Notes: generated by a model not told the origin, from the letters alone. A stretch of 64,000 nucleotides of DNA from Paenibacillus sp. D2_2 (GCF_031199965.1 NZ_CP133605.1:3194501-3258500), one strand, 5' to 3'. Shown: positions 9,342-19,595, numbered from the stretch's first letter. A program made the numbers and translations.

Positions 9342-11540
9342 CTATTCTCCCACATCAGTGAGATCTCGTTCGAATGTCTCTCTTATTCCATCTTCATACA
9401 CCTCAAGTGGTATGATCGTTGCCGAGTAGAGTCTCATTAACTCTGTACCATCAATCTGGGCAGCCACAATGGATAAATCTTGTTTGCCAGCCAATATCCT
9501 AAATTCTTGCTCGACCGTGGTATAATCCGTGCCTGTTTCAATTCGTTCCTGATACATCTTTTCACCTAACTCGACCTGAACCACGCCGCCCATATCGTCC
9601 AAAGCCTTATATTTGAGTATTACCTTGACTCTCATGGAATGATAGGCGCGGATTTTCCATGTTACACGTTGACTCATGCTTGTCCAGTTGTCGATGTATT
9701 CATTGCCCTTCTTACCGTCTCCGTAGCCCATTCCCCCACTAACTATGGCATCGAAGCTTCTTAACACGTTAATGCCCTTTTCACCGATCAGACGCCCTGA
9801 ACAAACCCGGGGCTCTCCTGCTACCTCTACCGCGATAACCGTGCAACTGGAGGAATTAGTTGGGGTGGATATAGGAAGATCAATGATCCAATCACAATAA
9901 TTTAACCTTCGGGTTGCCAGTGATTGTTGGGACTTATCGGACAATACCCATGCTTTATGAATATGATTCATCAACCCGCCTAACACCAGCTTTCCATCCT
10001 CCGGCCAATCGAACACATGAAGATAGAGCATATTTTCTTTTCTTGTGGATTCGCCCCATTGCTGAACCTCGAGCGGTGTTGCGGTAGTTCCGTAAATACT
10101 CTCCCCGTGAGTATCAAGCCATATGCCAATCTCTTGGAGGATGACCATGTCTCGTTCATCGATGGCTCCATCCCCTTTCGGTCCTAGATTCATAAGCACA
10201 TTGCCTCCGCGTGCCGCGGCTTTCACTAGCAATTGAATGAGCTCGGACACCGGTTTATGACTATTATCGTCTATCGAATAACCGTAGGACTCATTGGTTG
10301 TCGGAATGGTCTCCCAATCTCCCTCACAGGGAATGATCTCATGTGCACGGTCTCCGGTGTTCACATAATCCGCAAATGTATCATAACCTTGCCCTACGGC
10401 CAAACGTCCGTTGACCACGATCCGATTGTCTGCTTTACGGATTGCCTCCAAAATTCTGAGATTTTCGGACAGAGGTAGCTTATGTGGGGTATCAAACCAT
10501 AAAATATCCGGTTCATATTTATTGATCAGTTCAATAATTTGCGGAATGGATTTATGGTCTACGTAGTTATCCGCCACTCTAGGCACCAGCTCGGGATGTT
10601 CAGTGAACCACAGCTTTCCTTCACCTTCATAAAGTCTAAGGTCCCCGCCAGGATTCGAGTATTCCCAGTCGTTACCAGGTGCATCAGGGTGCTCCCAATC
10701 GAAAGCATGCGAATAGTAGAATCCGTACTTAATATCATGTTTTGCGCATGCCTCCTTTAACTCTAGTAGAGGATCGCGATTGAATGGAGTCATACGAATA
10801 TCATAGGGATAAGCATCGGAAGGGTAGAGCGCAAATCCATCATGATGCTTAGCTGTAATCACGAGATACCTCATCCCTGCCGCCTTGATCGATTGCACCC
10901 AACTCTCGGCATTGAACTTCAACGGATTAAATTCATCGATGAATATTTCTTGGTACTCCTGCTGGCTAATCTTCTTCATTCTCATCAAATGCTCCGCATA
11001 ACCTACTGACTTGCTACCCTTCCATCTTCCCCCTGACAGGGAATACAATCCCCAGTGTATAAAACATCCAAATCTAGCTTCTCTCCACCATGCCATCCGG
11101 GACTCCATGTTCTCTAGCGACTCAGGCCACCATCCATCAATAGCCCGCTCTATCTCATGATGATCACGTTCCTCCGGCGATAGAAATATAGGTTGAATAA
11201 TACGAATCGAGCCAAATTTTAGAGAGAAAACTTCGTTCGCCACCTCTATCTTCCCGTGCAAACCCTCACCAAGAACGGTTGATTTCCCTCTAAAATGATC
11301 ATCCACATATAAAACAGCTTGATACCCTTTCGCCACCTCAATTGAGCTGTAGGTACTATTCTCTATTAACCCAAATTCTTTTAAGTTGGATTGTGAATAT
11401 TCTCCGATCGGAAGTTCTACTCCCCCATCAGGTCCAGTCAATCTCACTGCTGCTTGAACGACATTTCTCATTCCGTACCCCCCGTATTTCAATACAAAAA
11501 TCGGTTCCGCTCTAGCTTTATTATCTTCCTTTTGATCCAT
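9342..11540 (-). CDS. GH29-type alpha-L-fucosidase with N-terminal crystallin-like domain
   Basis: 732-residue glycoside hydrolase without a signal peptide. Residues about 13-115 look like a beta/gamma-crystallin fold (AVLYVDDHFRGKSTVL has the Y-x5-F-x-G pattern). The GH29 barrel (about 130-480) has FGCFIHWGLYSLSGG, the ITAKHHDGFALYPS motif and the probable nucleophile D350 in EPDILWFD. A C-terminal beta domain follows (about 500-720). GH29 enzymes remove alpha-linked fucose; some close homologues use other sugars, so the substrate is not fixed. It is first in a two-gene operon with the propeller glycosidase and divergent from an AraC regulator that probably controls it. Confidence 0.82.
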   Translation of the reverse strand: MDQKEDNKARAEPIFVLKYGGYGMRNVVQAAVRLTGPDGGVELPIGEYSQSNLKEFGLIENSTYSSIEVAKGYQAVLYVDDHFRGKSTVLGEGLHGKIEVANEVFSLKFGSIRIIQPIFLSPEERDHHEIERAIDGWWPESLENMESRMAWWREARFGCFIHWGLYSLSGGRWKGSKSVGYAEHLMRMKKISQQEYQEIFIDEFNPLKFNAESWVQSIKAAGMRYLVITAKHHDGFALYPSDAYPYDIRMTPFNRDPLLELKEACAKHDIKYGFYYSHAFDWEHPDAPGNDWEYSNPGGDLRLYEGEGKLWFTEHPELVPRVADNYVDHKSIPQIIELINKYEPDILWFDTPHKLPLSENLRILEAIRKADNRIVVNGRLAVGQGYDTFADYVNTGDRAHEIIPCEGDWETIPTTNESYGYSIDDNSHKPVSELIQLLVKAAARGGNVLMNLGPKGDGAIDERDMVILQEIGIWLDTHGESIYGTTATPLEVQQWGESTRKENMLYLHVFDWPEDGKLVLGGLMNHIHKAWVLSDKSQQSLATRRLNYCDWIIDLPISTPTNSSSCTVIAVEVAGEPRVCSGRLIGEKGINVLRSFDAIVSGGMGYGDGKKGNEYIDNWTSMSQRVTWKIRAYHSMRVKVILKYKALDDMGGVVQVELGEKMYQERIETGTDYTTVEQEFRILAGKQDLSIVAAQIDGTELMRLYSATIIPLEVYEDGIRETFERDLTDVGE

Positions 11541-11677
11541 ATAGTATTTAGAATAACTTCCGCTCCCTTGTACTACTTTCCGGTAAATAAAATAGACTCA
11601 TGCTCGAAGACGATACTTGACTCTTAGGTAGTAAGCTGGTTACTCTAAATTTATCTTTTTGTAAATTGGAGAGGGAT

Positions 11678-12532
11678 ATGATGCAGGAAATGTCATCCAT
11701 TGTTTCTATTACGCCTTCAATCCGAGCCGCGCATTATTTTTCGTACTCTGGCAGAGTCAAAGAACGGAATCGATTTGGATATTGTTGCGCCTTTCATCTT
11801 ATTGACAAAGGAATGGGCACCATTCATATGAACGGTCGCAGCTATCCGCTACGAAGAGGAACGCTACTATTCATTCCTCCTGGGGTTAATCATTCCTTTG
11901 ATATTAGTGAAACCCAGCCGATTTCTGCTTACGATATGTACTGCGATTTTTACTTAAAGAAACAAACCATGATCCACCTATATTTTGATCCCCCTCGGGA
12001 CTTTGATGAAGATTTAATGTCTGTAGTTGAAGATAAAAAGGCGCTTGACTCATTAATGGGAGTGATTCAGCTATCCGGTTACCCTGAAATGATGCAGACC
12101 TTTATCCAAATCGTAAGGTTAAATCGTGTTGCTATTCATTTTAAAGACGAAATTGTAAATAGCTTGCTATACAGCTGGATTCTCCAGTTAACCAATCTTA
12201 AATTATCTGACAATATTCCAGATTACCGAATTCAGAAAATCATCGATTTGATGGAGCAGCTTCCGGGAGGACATCCACCCTATCAACATTGGCTTGAACA
12301 ATGTCATTTAAAAAAATCGCAGTTTTATAGTTTGTTCAGGAAAATGACAGGTCTTTCACCAAAAGAGTATCTGGTCCGTATTAAGATGCAAAGAGCTTAC
12401 GCCATGATTCATGAGAGTGATCAATCCATCACGTCAATAGCAGAAAACCTTGGCTATTCAAGTATCCATTACTTTTCCAAGCAATTTTCAGAGTATTTCG
12501 GTATCGCGCCTTCAGAGCTTCGAAAGAGATGA
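11678..12532 (+). CDS. AraC-family transcriptional regulator of the glycosidase operon
   Basis: About 284 residues. The N-terminal cupin-like sensing domain (about 10-110) has RRGTLLFIPPGVNHSFDI. The C-terminal pair of helix-turn-helices (about 190-284) has the AraC signature around SITSIAENLGYSSIHYFSKQFSEYFG. It is divergent from the GH29/propeller operon across a 137-bp gap, the classic position for a sugar-responsive activator. The ATG at 11678 or 11681 follows GGAGAGGG (11668-11675). An upstream TTG at 11666 lies inside that site and is not a sensible start. Confidence 0.88.
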   Translation: MMQEMSSIVSITPSIRAAHYFSYSGRVKERNRFGYCCAFHLIDKGMGTIHMNGRSYPLRRGTLLFIPPGVNHSFDISETQPISAYDMYCDFYLKKQTMIHLYFDPPRDFDEDLMSVVEDKKALDSLMGVIQLSGYPEMMQTFIQIVRLNRVAIHFKDEIVNSLLYSWILQLTNLKLSDNIPDYRIQKIIDLMEQLPGGHPPYQHWLEQCHLKKSQFYSLFRKMTGLSPKEYLVRIKMQRAYAMIHESDQSITSIAENLGYSSIHYFSKQFSEYFGIAPSELRKR

Positions 12533-12574
12533 GTAGCAATACAACTAAGATGGGGCACAAATATACATACGAAG

Positions 12575-12612
12575 AAAAACAGCCTGTTGAGTGGTCAACA
12601 GGCTGTTTTTTA
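12575..12612. terminator. Bidirectional terminator after the AraC gene
   Basis: A perfect 13-bp stem (12578-12590 with 12595-12607) with a 4-nt loop is flanked by A-rich and T-rich tracts. It ends the AraC transcript on the plus strand and could also stop traffic from hrpB. Confidence 0.85.
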
Positions 12613-12710
12613 TAAAGTCGGCGCAGGCTTTTATATGGAATCGAAGAAAATTTGTCATTATGTTTGGCTCCAGGGATAGTAAGAAGGGACAATCCATACA
12701 TAGATTTGTT

Positions 12711-12895
12711 CTAACGAAACTATGTATCGTTATTCCTTCGAAAATACGTGGATAATTATTCTAACGAAACTACGTAACGTTATTTGTAACAAATACAGGC
12801 CTTTAGTGGCTTATTTAGCAAAATAGCGATACTCAGTTTCGTTAAAATTTTTAAAGGCCGGTTTTGGCGTAAATAGCGATATGGTGTTTCGTTAG
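12711..12895. repeat. 185-bp palindromic intergenic element, copy A
   Basis: It contains four copies of a unit beginning CTAACGAAAC and ending in a TATCGYTATT-like block. Two are forward (12711-12734 and 12761-12785) and two reversed (12821-12844 and 12871-12895), at offsets 0, 50, 110 and 160. The ends are inverted (CTAACGAAAC and GTTTCGTTAG), so the whole could fold into a long hairpin. Each unit also has a small internal TAACG/CGTTA-type inverted repeat. The right end supplies the TAA stop of hrpB. A second copy with the same spacing lies at 57317-57501. I do not recognise the family. Confidence 0.85.
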
Positions 12896-15453
12896 AGATT
12901 GCGATCTGGGCGCACCTTGCGGGTGGCTGTCGCCTCCAACGGATCATCCGGCCAATAATGCTTCGGATAGCGGCCCTTCAGATCCTTCTTGATCTCGAAG
13001 TAAGTACCGCTCCAGAAGCTTCGCAGATCCGCGGTCACTTGACCGGCCGGCTAGCAGGTGACAGCAGATGCAGTGTAATCGGAACGCGTCCGTAGGCAAT
13101 TCGAGGCGTCTCCATCATGCCAAATACCTCCTGCAGACGGACTGAGACAAATGGCGCCTGCGGACCCTCATATTGAATCGGTATTTTGGAACCACTTGGT
13201 ACCAGTAGATGGGTAGGGGCTTCAGACTGAAGCTCCTGCATTCGATTCCAGCCGATCAAATTTTCCAGAATCGTATACATTGACAGGCTCTCGAGCTGCG
13301 AACGCTTGCGCATACCGACTACATAAGGAGCTAGCCATTCATGAACATGATTGGCTAATGCTTCATCACTTAGCTCTGGCCAAGAAGTATCAAGACGGCG
13401 CAAAAACTCAACCCGAGCTTGTAGTTGTCTTGACTTGGCATTCCAAGGCAGCAGCTTATCGATTTGCTCTGCTACTGCACCAAGCAAAGCTTCTGTAATC
13501 CGCTCAGCGGTCGGATTTGGATCAGGTTTATCCTGTAGCAGAATTGCTCCCAAGAATAGGCGACGGCGCACCCGCACTGTTCCTGTCTGTTCATCCCAAT
13601 CCGCATGGGCGCTCTCCTCCATCTGGTCTCGATAATACTCATATACATATTCCTCCGGCAGCGGAGCGGCCAGTAAAATACGGCCCTCTGTTCCTTCGTC
13701 ATCGACCTCTGCAATAGCAAGAAACGGTTCTTCACTGAGTAGTTGCCTATTCCGAAAGGCCGCTCCCCGTCCTGAGCTCAACAAGTATCTTCCGTCTGAG
13801 CGTCGCTGAGCGATCCTGTCCGGATAAGCCATGGAGACGAGCAGTCCGCAAAAGGACAGCCAATCATCGGCCTTATCACGAGCTGTCCCGCTACTTGACT
13901 GGATATCTGCAGCCATCTTATGAAGCTGCCGCTCCCATTGACCGCTGACCTGCAGCAACCGCTGCAAAGCGAAGCGGTCCACATCCGCGCCATGCGTTAC
14001 CACGGAACGCTGGCTATCCTCTTCGCGGGCTGCCATCACAAGCGATAAGCGTATGCGCAGATCGCTATCATTAGCAGCGGCTTGCCCGCGGAACAGGTCG
14101 CGCTCTTCGAGTAGAGCGGCCAGACGGCAGGCGGCGCGGGAGAGCCCGAGCGGGACCGCGCGCAGCAACATATGGGCGAGTCGCGGATGCAATCCAAGCG
14201 AGGCCATATGGCGGCCGTGCTGTGTAATAGCGCCGGCCGCATCTAGTGCGCCGAGCTGGCGCAGCAGCTCGGTTGCCTGACGGTATGGAGCGGCTGGCGG
14301 CTCGTCCAGCCAGCTCAACTCCTCCGGGCTGGCGCCCCAGGCAGCCAGCTCAAGGGCAAGCGGCGTCAGGTCCGCCTCCAGCATTTCCGGCGGCGTGGCC
14401 GGGCCAGCAGCCGGTCCTCGGCCTCGCTCCAAAGGCGGTAACACACGCCTGGAGCGAGACGGCCCGCGCGGCCGCGGCGCTGATCGGCCGAGTCACGCGC
14501 CGCGCGCATCGTCACAAGCGGCTGATGCCGGTACGCGGTGAGAACAACGCGGTACGCCGCAGGCCGCTATCGATGACGACCGTAATCCCGGCTACGGTCA
14601 GACTCGACTCAGCGATGGACGTCGCCAGCACGATCTTACGCTTGCCCGAAGGCGGTACAGCAATTGCCTGCTGCTGTAAGTCCTGCGGCAGAGATCCATA
14701 TAGCGGGGTAATTAGCACATCGCTACCCAACCGCTGCTCCTGGTCCAACGCGCTTTGCACACGGCGGATCTCCCTTGCACCGGGTAGGAACACAAGCAGA
14801 CTTCCCGAATGATCATGTAGCGCCTGCAGAATAGTACGAGTTGCCGCCGATTCCAGCGGTTCATTCTGCCGCGAAGGTACGTAAATCGTCTCCACGGGAT
14901 ACATGCTACCTTTGCACTCAATGACTGGTGCGTCTTCAAGCAGATCAGCCACGGCGACGGCATCCAATGTCGCCGACATGACCAGAATGCGTAAATCCTC
15001 GCGTAATAAGGAGCGGCTCTGCATCGCCAGCGCCAGTCCAAGATCCGCGTGCAGACTGCGCTCATGGAATTCATCAAATATAATCAGCCCGATTCCGGTC
15101 AGACCTGGGTCATTCTGCAGCATCCTGGTCAGAATCCCTTCTGTCACAACGGTAATTCGAGTACGGGCAGACACCCGGCTCTCCGTGCGAATACGGTACC
15201 CAACCGTCTCTCCGACGCTTTCGCCCAGTTGCTGTGCCATATAGACGGCTGCGGCACGCGCAGCAAGACGCCTAGGCTCCAACATGATAATGCCCTGGCC
15301 ATCCAGCCACGCCTCATTCAACAAAGCCAACGGCGTTCGCGTTGTCTTTCCCGCCCCCGGCTCCGCAGTCAGGACGGCTCGTCCAGACTCTTGTAGCTTT
15401 TCTATCAATACTGGCAACACTTCATCTATTGGCATTGGTTGTGAAATATTCAT
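12892..15453 (-). pseudogene. hrpB: ATP-dependent helicase HrpB, reading frame broken three times
   Basis: The pieces join into one HrpB-like DEAH-box helicase of about 854 residues. Landmarks are Walker A (AEPGAGKTTRTPL), the DEFHER box, the MSATLD motif, motif VI around SADQRRGRAGR, and the family C-terminus ending KGRYPKHYWPDDPLEA. HrpB is predicted to unwind RNA; its cellular role is poorly defined. One base seems missing at each of 14515, about 14397 and 13041, so three shifts in the same direction return to the original frame. The ATG at 15453 follows CAGGAG. The TAA stop at 12892-12894 is contributed by the adjoining repeat element. Sequencing undercalls are more likely than real decay. 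Confidence 0.82.
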
Positions 15454-15586
15454 AAATAACTCCTGTGTATTCAATTTAAGCTTTTAAAAGAACTAGAGAA
15501 GATGATCTCTGCTATTTATCATGTTAATAGCGTATAGAATTCACTTGTGCTACGCAAGCTTTGATTCTTTATTCAGACAGCTCTTA

Positions 15587-15615
15587 TTCACAGCTCTCCA
15601 CGAACGAGTTATAAT
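15587..15615 (+). promoter_or_regulatory. Sigma-A promoter of gluQ
   Basis: TTCACA (15587-15592) and a perfect TATAAT (15610-15615) are separated by 17 bp. They lie about 100 bp before the gluQ start. Confidence 0.65.
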
Positions 15616-15716
15616 GGCTAGGAAAGTCAAGGTACATCAACTACATACGGTTTGATACACAATGTTCAGCAGCAAGTGATCTGAACAGAGTTACGAATAC
15701 GAGGAAGTGATGGAAG

Positions 15717-16679
15717 ATGAGACGAGGACGCTTTGCGCCAACTCCATCAGGAGATATGCACCTCGGCAACGCCAAAATCGCGCTGTTGTCTTGGCTGCAG
15801 ATCCGTTCTATTGGCGGACAATTTATTCTGCGAATTGAAGACATTGACATACAGCGCTCCAGACCGGAGATTACAGAGAGAATCATTGGCGACCTGAAAT
15901 GGCTTGGACTTGATTGGGATGAAGGGCCTGAGATTGGCGGAACCTATGGCTCGTATTGGCAGAGTGAGCGGCTCGCGCTATACCATGATGCCTTAGTCAA
16001 GCTGCAGGCCAAGCACCGTCTCTATCCCTGCTACTGTAGCCGTGCCGAACTATTGGGTGTGGCTGATGCACCGCACGGCCTCGCCTCCGAGGGCACGGCT
16101 TACGCCGGAACCTGCCGCTTCCTGAGCGAAGCGGAGCGCAAAGAAAAAGCCAAGAGCAAGACGCCTTCACTGCGTTTTGCTCTTGGCGAGAGTGCCATCT
16201 CCTTTGAAGATGGCATCTTTGGCCCTCAATCGTTCCCGCCCGGCAGCGGCGGGGACTTTATCGTACGGCGAGCGGACGATATGTATTCCTATCAGCTCGC
16301 CGTCACCGTGGATGATGCCCTCATGGGCATCACCGATGTACTGCGTGGCGCGGATCTACTCGATTCCACGCCTCGCCAGCTCCAGCTCTACCAAGCGCTG
16401 GAGCTAACCCCGCCTACCTTCGCCCACGCACCTCTGTTGCTCGGCGAAGATGGACATCGCCTAGCTAAGCGGCATGGCGATTTGGGCATTTCCGCGCTAC
16501 GCACAGCTGGCGCGAAGCCGGAGGCGATCGTCGGATGGATCGCCTATATTTGCGGAATCATCAGTAAACCAGAGACAGTCCGGGCGAGCGAACTGGTCAG
16601 TAGCTTCTCGCCGCAGCATGTTTCACACCAGCCTTTTATACTGACACAACAAATCATTCGCCAGCTCCTGCCCACCTAA
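15717..16679 (+). CDS. gluQ: Glutamyl-Q tRNA(Asp) synthetase
   Basis: 320-residue GluRS paralogue that lacks the anticodon-binding domain. It attaches glutamate to queuosine in tRNA(Asp). The HIGH-like motif is HLGN in FAPTPSGDMHLGN, the KMSKS equivalent is RLAKR, and the zinc site typical of GluQRS is visible as CYCSRAEL followed by GTC. The length matches E. coli YadB. The gene stands alone and is divergent from hrpB. The frame is intact, unlike its neighbours on both sides. Confidence 0.9.
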   Translation: MRRGRFAPTPSGDMHLGNAKIALLSWLQIRSIGGQFILRIEDIDIQRSRPEITERIIGDLKWLGLDWDEGPEIGGTYGSYWQSERLALYHDALVKLQAKHRLYPCYCSRAELLGVADAPHGLASEGTAYAGTCRFLSEAERKEKAKSKTPSLRFALGESAISFEDGIFGPQSFPPGSGGDFIVRRADDMYSYQLAVTVDDALMGITDVLRGADLLDSTPRQLQLYQALELTPPTFAHAPLLLGEDGHRLAKRHGDLGISALRTAGAKPEAIVGWIAYICGIISKPETVRASELVSSFSPQHVSHQPFILTQQIIRQLLPT

Positions 16680-16740
16680 TCCAGAGGTGAGACAGGGGCT
16701 CTTTCAATTGAGGTGGTACCCTTGGCTGCAGAATCACAAG

Positions 16741-17545
16741 CTACAACAGCGATTCTGCTCCGTCGATGACAATTCGTGCACCAGTAATATGTACGGATTC
16801 ATCACTGGCCAAAAATGCAACTAGATCTGCTACATTCTCCGGTTGACCTGGACCATCCGCTAACGGCTGCGAACCCTCCGGATACTCGACCGGAATTACG
16901 ATCTCCTTCAGTTCATCACTTACCTCTGTGGACTTATCAATATTCGTTTTTATGGCACCAGGACAAATTACGTTTACTCGAATTTTATATTTGGCCAACT
17001 CAAGCGCAGTCATTTTCGCAAAAGCCACCTGACCGGCCTTTGTTGTACTATATGCCGACATACCGAAGCCGGAGAATCTGTCGTTACCATTAATCGAACT
17101 AGTAATGATAATGCTTCCTCCCCCGCTGTTTTAAATGTGGCACGGTATGCTTGATGGTCAGGAAAGTACCGCTTAGGTTAATACTTAACGTTTTCTCCCA
17201 ATCCTCGAAGCTCAGTTCATCTACAGGGGCTAGCACACCATTTATTCCCGCATTGGCAAATACAATATCGATACCTCCAAAGAGATCGGTCGCTTCCTTC
17301 ACAGCCTTCTCGACCCTTGCCGGATCAGAGATATCGACATCGAAGGCGCGCGAATGTCCATGAATCACTTCATTGATATGCTGCTCAGTGTTGCGGGTAC
17401 GTTCATCGATAAGATCGAAAAGAGCGATATTTGCCCCTTCCTCCGCTAGTTTCAATGCTGCAGCTCTGCCGATCCCGGAGCCCGCTCCGGTAATCAGCGC
17501 AGTTCTTCCACTGAATCTCCCGGGCTTGCTTAAATTCTCTGCCAT
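16741..17545 (-). pseudogene. Short-chain dehydrogenase/reductase, one frameshift
   Basis: The two pieces make a 267-residue classical SDR. The cofactor motif is TGAGSGIGRAAA, NAG follows in VFANAGING, and the catalytic S-Y-K is present (TSSINGND, YSTTK). The frame shifts at 17120-17124, where the coding strand has five G after CAGC. Four G would give RGGSIIITSSING, so this looks like an overcalled run. The start is taken as the ATG at 17545 because AGGAG lies ten bases upstream. The substrate cannot be told from sequence; the TGARIVIDGAESLL end resembles glucose or 3-oxoacyl reductases. Confidence 0.82.
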
Positions 17546-17650
17546 ATTGAACACGCTCCTCATATTAGATCATGCGACATAGACACATACAATCTGGCCA
17601 TACAAAAGTCCCTGTCACAAGATTACCCATAATGAGGGGTTATTTAATCA

Positions 17651-18292
17651 TCATAGATCCTTTCTCTTGAAGATGGACAAAGAGATCAAATAGGATATGA
17701 AGATAATCAACAGCAATGAGCTTATACCAAGCGCGATACTTCCTGCCTGATGAGAATTAATCCATGAGAAAATCCGTTCGAGACCATTCTCTTCTTCAAC
17801 AATACTTGAGACGGCGACATTACCTAGCATGACAACTACCATCATAGCGATGTTCAGAAATTGCGCTCCGTGTACCCCAAGCCAGTAGTATAGAGGCAGA
17901 TAAATACACATCATTAACAGCACTGAAGCCAAGCTCCCGATCATCATAATGTAATCATTAACAATGATTTCCGACTTAATTTGACTTATCCCGAAACTAA
18001 CCCCAAAGCAAACAACCTCTGCCAGGAGAAGGGCCAAGATCGAAGAAACATATTTAGCTAGCACGATAATACTGCGTTTAACCGGCAATGTAACCAGAAA
18101 CTGCTGATTGCCCAGCCGCATATCGCTGCCAACGACGAGAATCAGAATCATTCCCGGAAAGAGACCATACAGCAAATTCGGATTATTACTTGAGAACATG
18201 CCTGAGAATCCGACCACATAGAGTGCGACAATCCATAAATAACGGCGTAGTAAAATAAAATCCTTGCGTACCAGATTCGAAATATTAGACAC
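17651..18292 (-). CDS. ABC-2 type transporter permease
   Basis: 213-residue membrane subunit with six predicted helices and an ABC-2 family look (N-terminal SNISNLVRKDFILLRRYLW, cytosolic loop LPVKRSIIVLAKYVSS). It forms the channel of the ABC exporter whose ATPase gene overlaps its start by a few bases. With the GntR gene the operon order is regulator, ATPase, permease, as in the Ytr/Yhc-type cell-envelope stress transporters of Bacillus. Such systems usually respond to wall-active antibiotics. The transported molecule is unknown. Confidence 0.8.
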   Translation of the reverse strand: MSNISNLVRKDFILLRRYLWIVALYVVGFSGMFSSNNPNLLYGLFPGMILILVVGSDMRLGNQQFLVTLPVKRSIIVLAKYVSSILALLLAEVVCFGVSFGISQIKSEIIVNDYIMMIGSLASVLLMMCIYLPLYYWLGVHGAQFLNIAMMVVVMLGNVAVSSIVEEENGLERIFSWINSHQAGSIALGISSLLLIIFISYLISLSIFKRKDL

Positions 18293-19149
18293 GGCCCTTA
18301 CTCTCCTTTACCGTAAAATACATAATATCCTCCAGCGTCGGCTGCTGGTACATCACCGAATTGCTGAACATAGAGACGGCATTGTTGCGATCGGCAGATA
18401 ACCCTTCAAATCCTATACTCGTCTCTCTAACTCCGACAAAGGCTCGGCGCACGTCATTATCTAGTAGCTCCTTGCCACCTTTTATAAGTACATAACGCTC
18501 TAGAATTCCATCCTTCATATCCGTAAATACGAGTCTCCCCGGTTCAAGAACGTTACATAGTCCGCAATCCGGTCAAGATCGGTCGTTACATGTGTCGAGA
18601 ACAGAATCGTCTTCTGTTCATCCAGTATGAAATCTGACAACATCTCTAGCAATTCACGACGGAACACCGGATCAAGTCCTGCCGTAGGTTCGTCCATAAT
18701 GAGCAACGAAGGATTATGCGACAACGCAACCGCAATCGCATACTTCATCTTCATTCCTTTAGAGCAGTCCTTAATCTTCTTGCGCATAGGCAGCTCGAAC
18801 AAATCCATATATTTCTGGAATGCCTGCTCATCCCAATCTTCATAAAAAGGGGCAACGACCTTCTTCATCTGCTCCATGCTCAGCCAGTCATAAAAAATAT
18901 TCTCATCGGAAATGTAACCGATCTTCTTCTTATATACAGCCTCATCCCCCGGGTATCCTGCCCAAGCACTTGAATGCTGCCCTGATCTGACGCCACAATC
19001 CCCATGATCATTTTAATGATCGTACTCTTGCCCGCTCCATTCGGACCAATCAGCCCGGTTATGTATCCCTTGGGGACCTGAAATGTAACGTCTGATAACT
19101 CGTAATTTTTATAGCTCTTGCTTATTTCTTGAACTTCAATTGCATTCAT
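18285..19149 (-). pseudogene. ABC transporter ATP-binding protein, reading frame broken twice
   Basis: Three frames join into a 288-residue ATPase. Walker A is GLIGPNGAGKST, the signature region is KDCSKGMKMKYAIAVAL (a degenerate SKGMK in place of SGGQ, common in the YtrB/YhcG group), and Walker B is SLLIMDEPTAGLDP with STHVTTDLDRIAD as H-loop. A C-terminal extension of about 75 residues follows. The frame is lost at 18946-18950 and 18537-18540, each a run of G in the coding strand that is one base short. Restoring both gives one smooth protein. The gene overlaps the GntR gene upstream and the permease downstream, so the operon layout is intact. Confidence 0.82.
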
Positions 19150-19532
19150 CCCTCATTACCTCCTTCTTGATCTAACAGCCTGATCCATTCGATTAGCTCT
19201 TCTGTAGACACTGAAATGTGATGAGCCCCATCCAACAGCTCTCTGATCTGTTTCTCCAATTGTCTCATTTGCTGTTCACGGATAAATTCCTGATTTCCTC
19301 CTGATACGAACGAACCCTTGCCCACTACCGAGTCAATTAATCCTTCCTGCTCAAGCTCGTCATATGCCCGCTTGGTTGTTATTACACTAATTTGCAAATC
19401 TTTGGCCAGTTGGCGAATTGACGGAAGTGCACTCCCTGGCGCAAGCTCCCCATGCAAAATACCGCTGCGGATCTGCCTTACAATCTGCGAATATATTGGT
19501 TCTCCCGAAGAGTGGGACAGTAAAATGTTCAT
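19146..19532 (-). CDS. GntR-family regulator, YtrA subfamily
   Basis: 128 residues: an N-terminal winged helix (about 10-75, PIYSQIVRQIRSGILHGEL and SIRQLAKDLQISVITTKRAYDELE) with only a short helical tail instead of an effector domain, which is the YtrA plan. YtrA-type proteins repress their own ABC operon. The gene is first in the operon and its stop overlaps the ATPase start. An AAGAAGGTGAAG site precedes the ATG. The palindrome at 19571-19595 is the likely operator. Confidence 0.88.
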   Translation of the reverse strand: MNILLSHSSGEPIYSQIVRQIRSGILHGELAPGSALPSIRQLAKDLQISVITTKRAYDELEQEGLIDSVVGKGSFVSGGNQEFIREQQMRQLEKQIRELLDGAHHISVSTEELIEWIRLLDQEGGNEG

Positions 19533-19570
19533 GCTTCACCTTCTTTGTCTTCAGTGTTATGTTTGTTTGT

Positions 19571-19595
19571 AGTGTATATATACACTATATACACT
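19571..19595. promoter_or_regulatory. Palindromic operator candidate for the YtrA-like repressor
   Basis: AGTGTATATATACACT (19571-19586) is a perfect palindrome and is followed by a further ATATACACT half-site. It lies about 40 bp upstream of the GntR start codon. That only this repressor binds it is an inference. Confidence 0.55.

Noticed and set aside
14246..14812. 188-codon plus-strand ORF opposite hrpB
   Set aside because: It is proline/alanine/arginine-rich shadow translation of GC-rich hrpB, with no RBS or family resemblance.
16695..16735. T-box-like GGTGGTACC after gluQ
   Set aside because: It lacks the CGCGG continuation, stem I and a terminator, and no suitable downstream gene follows.
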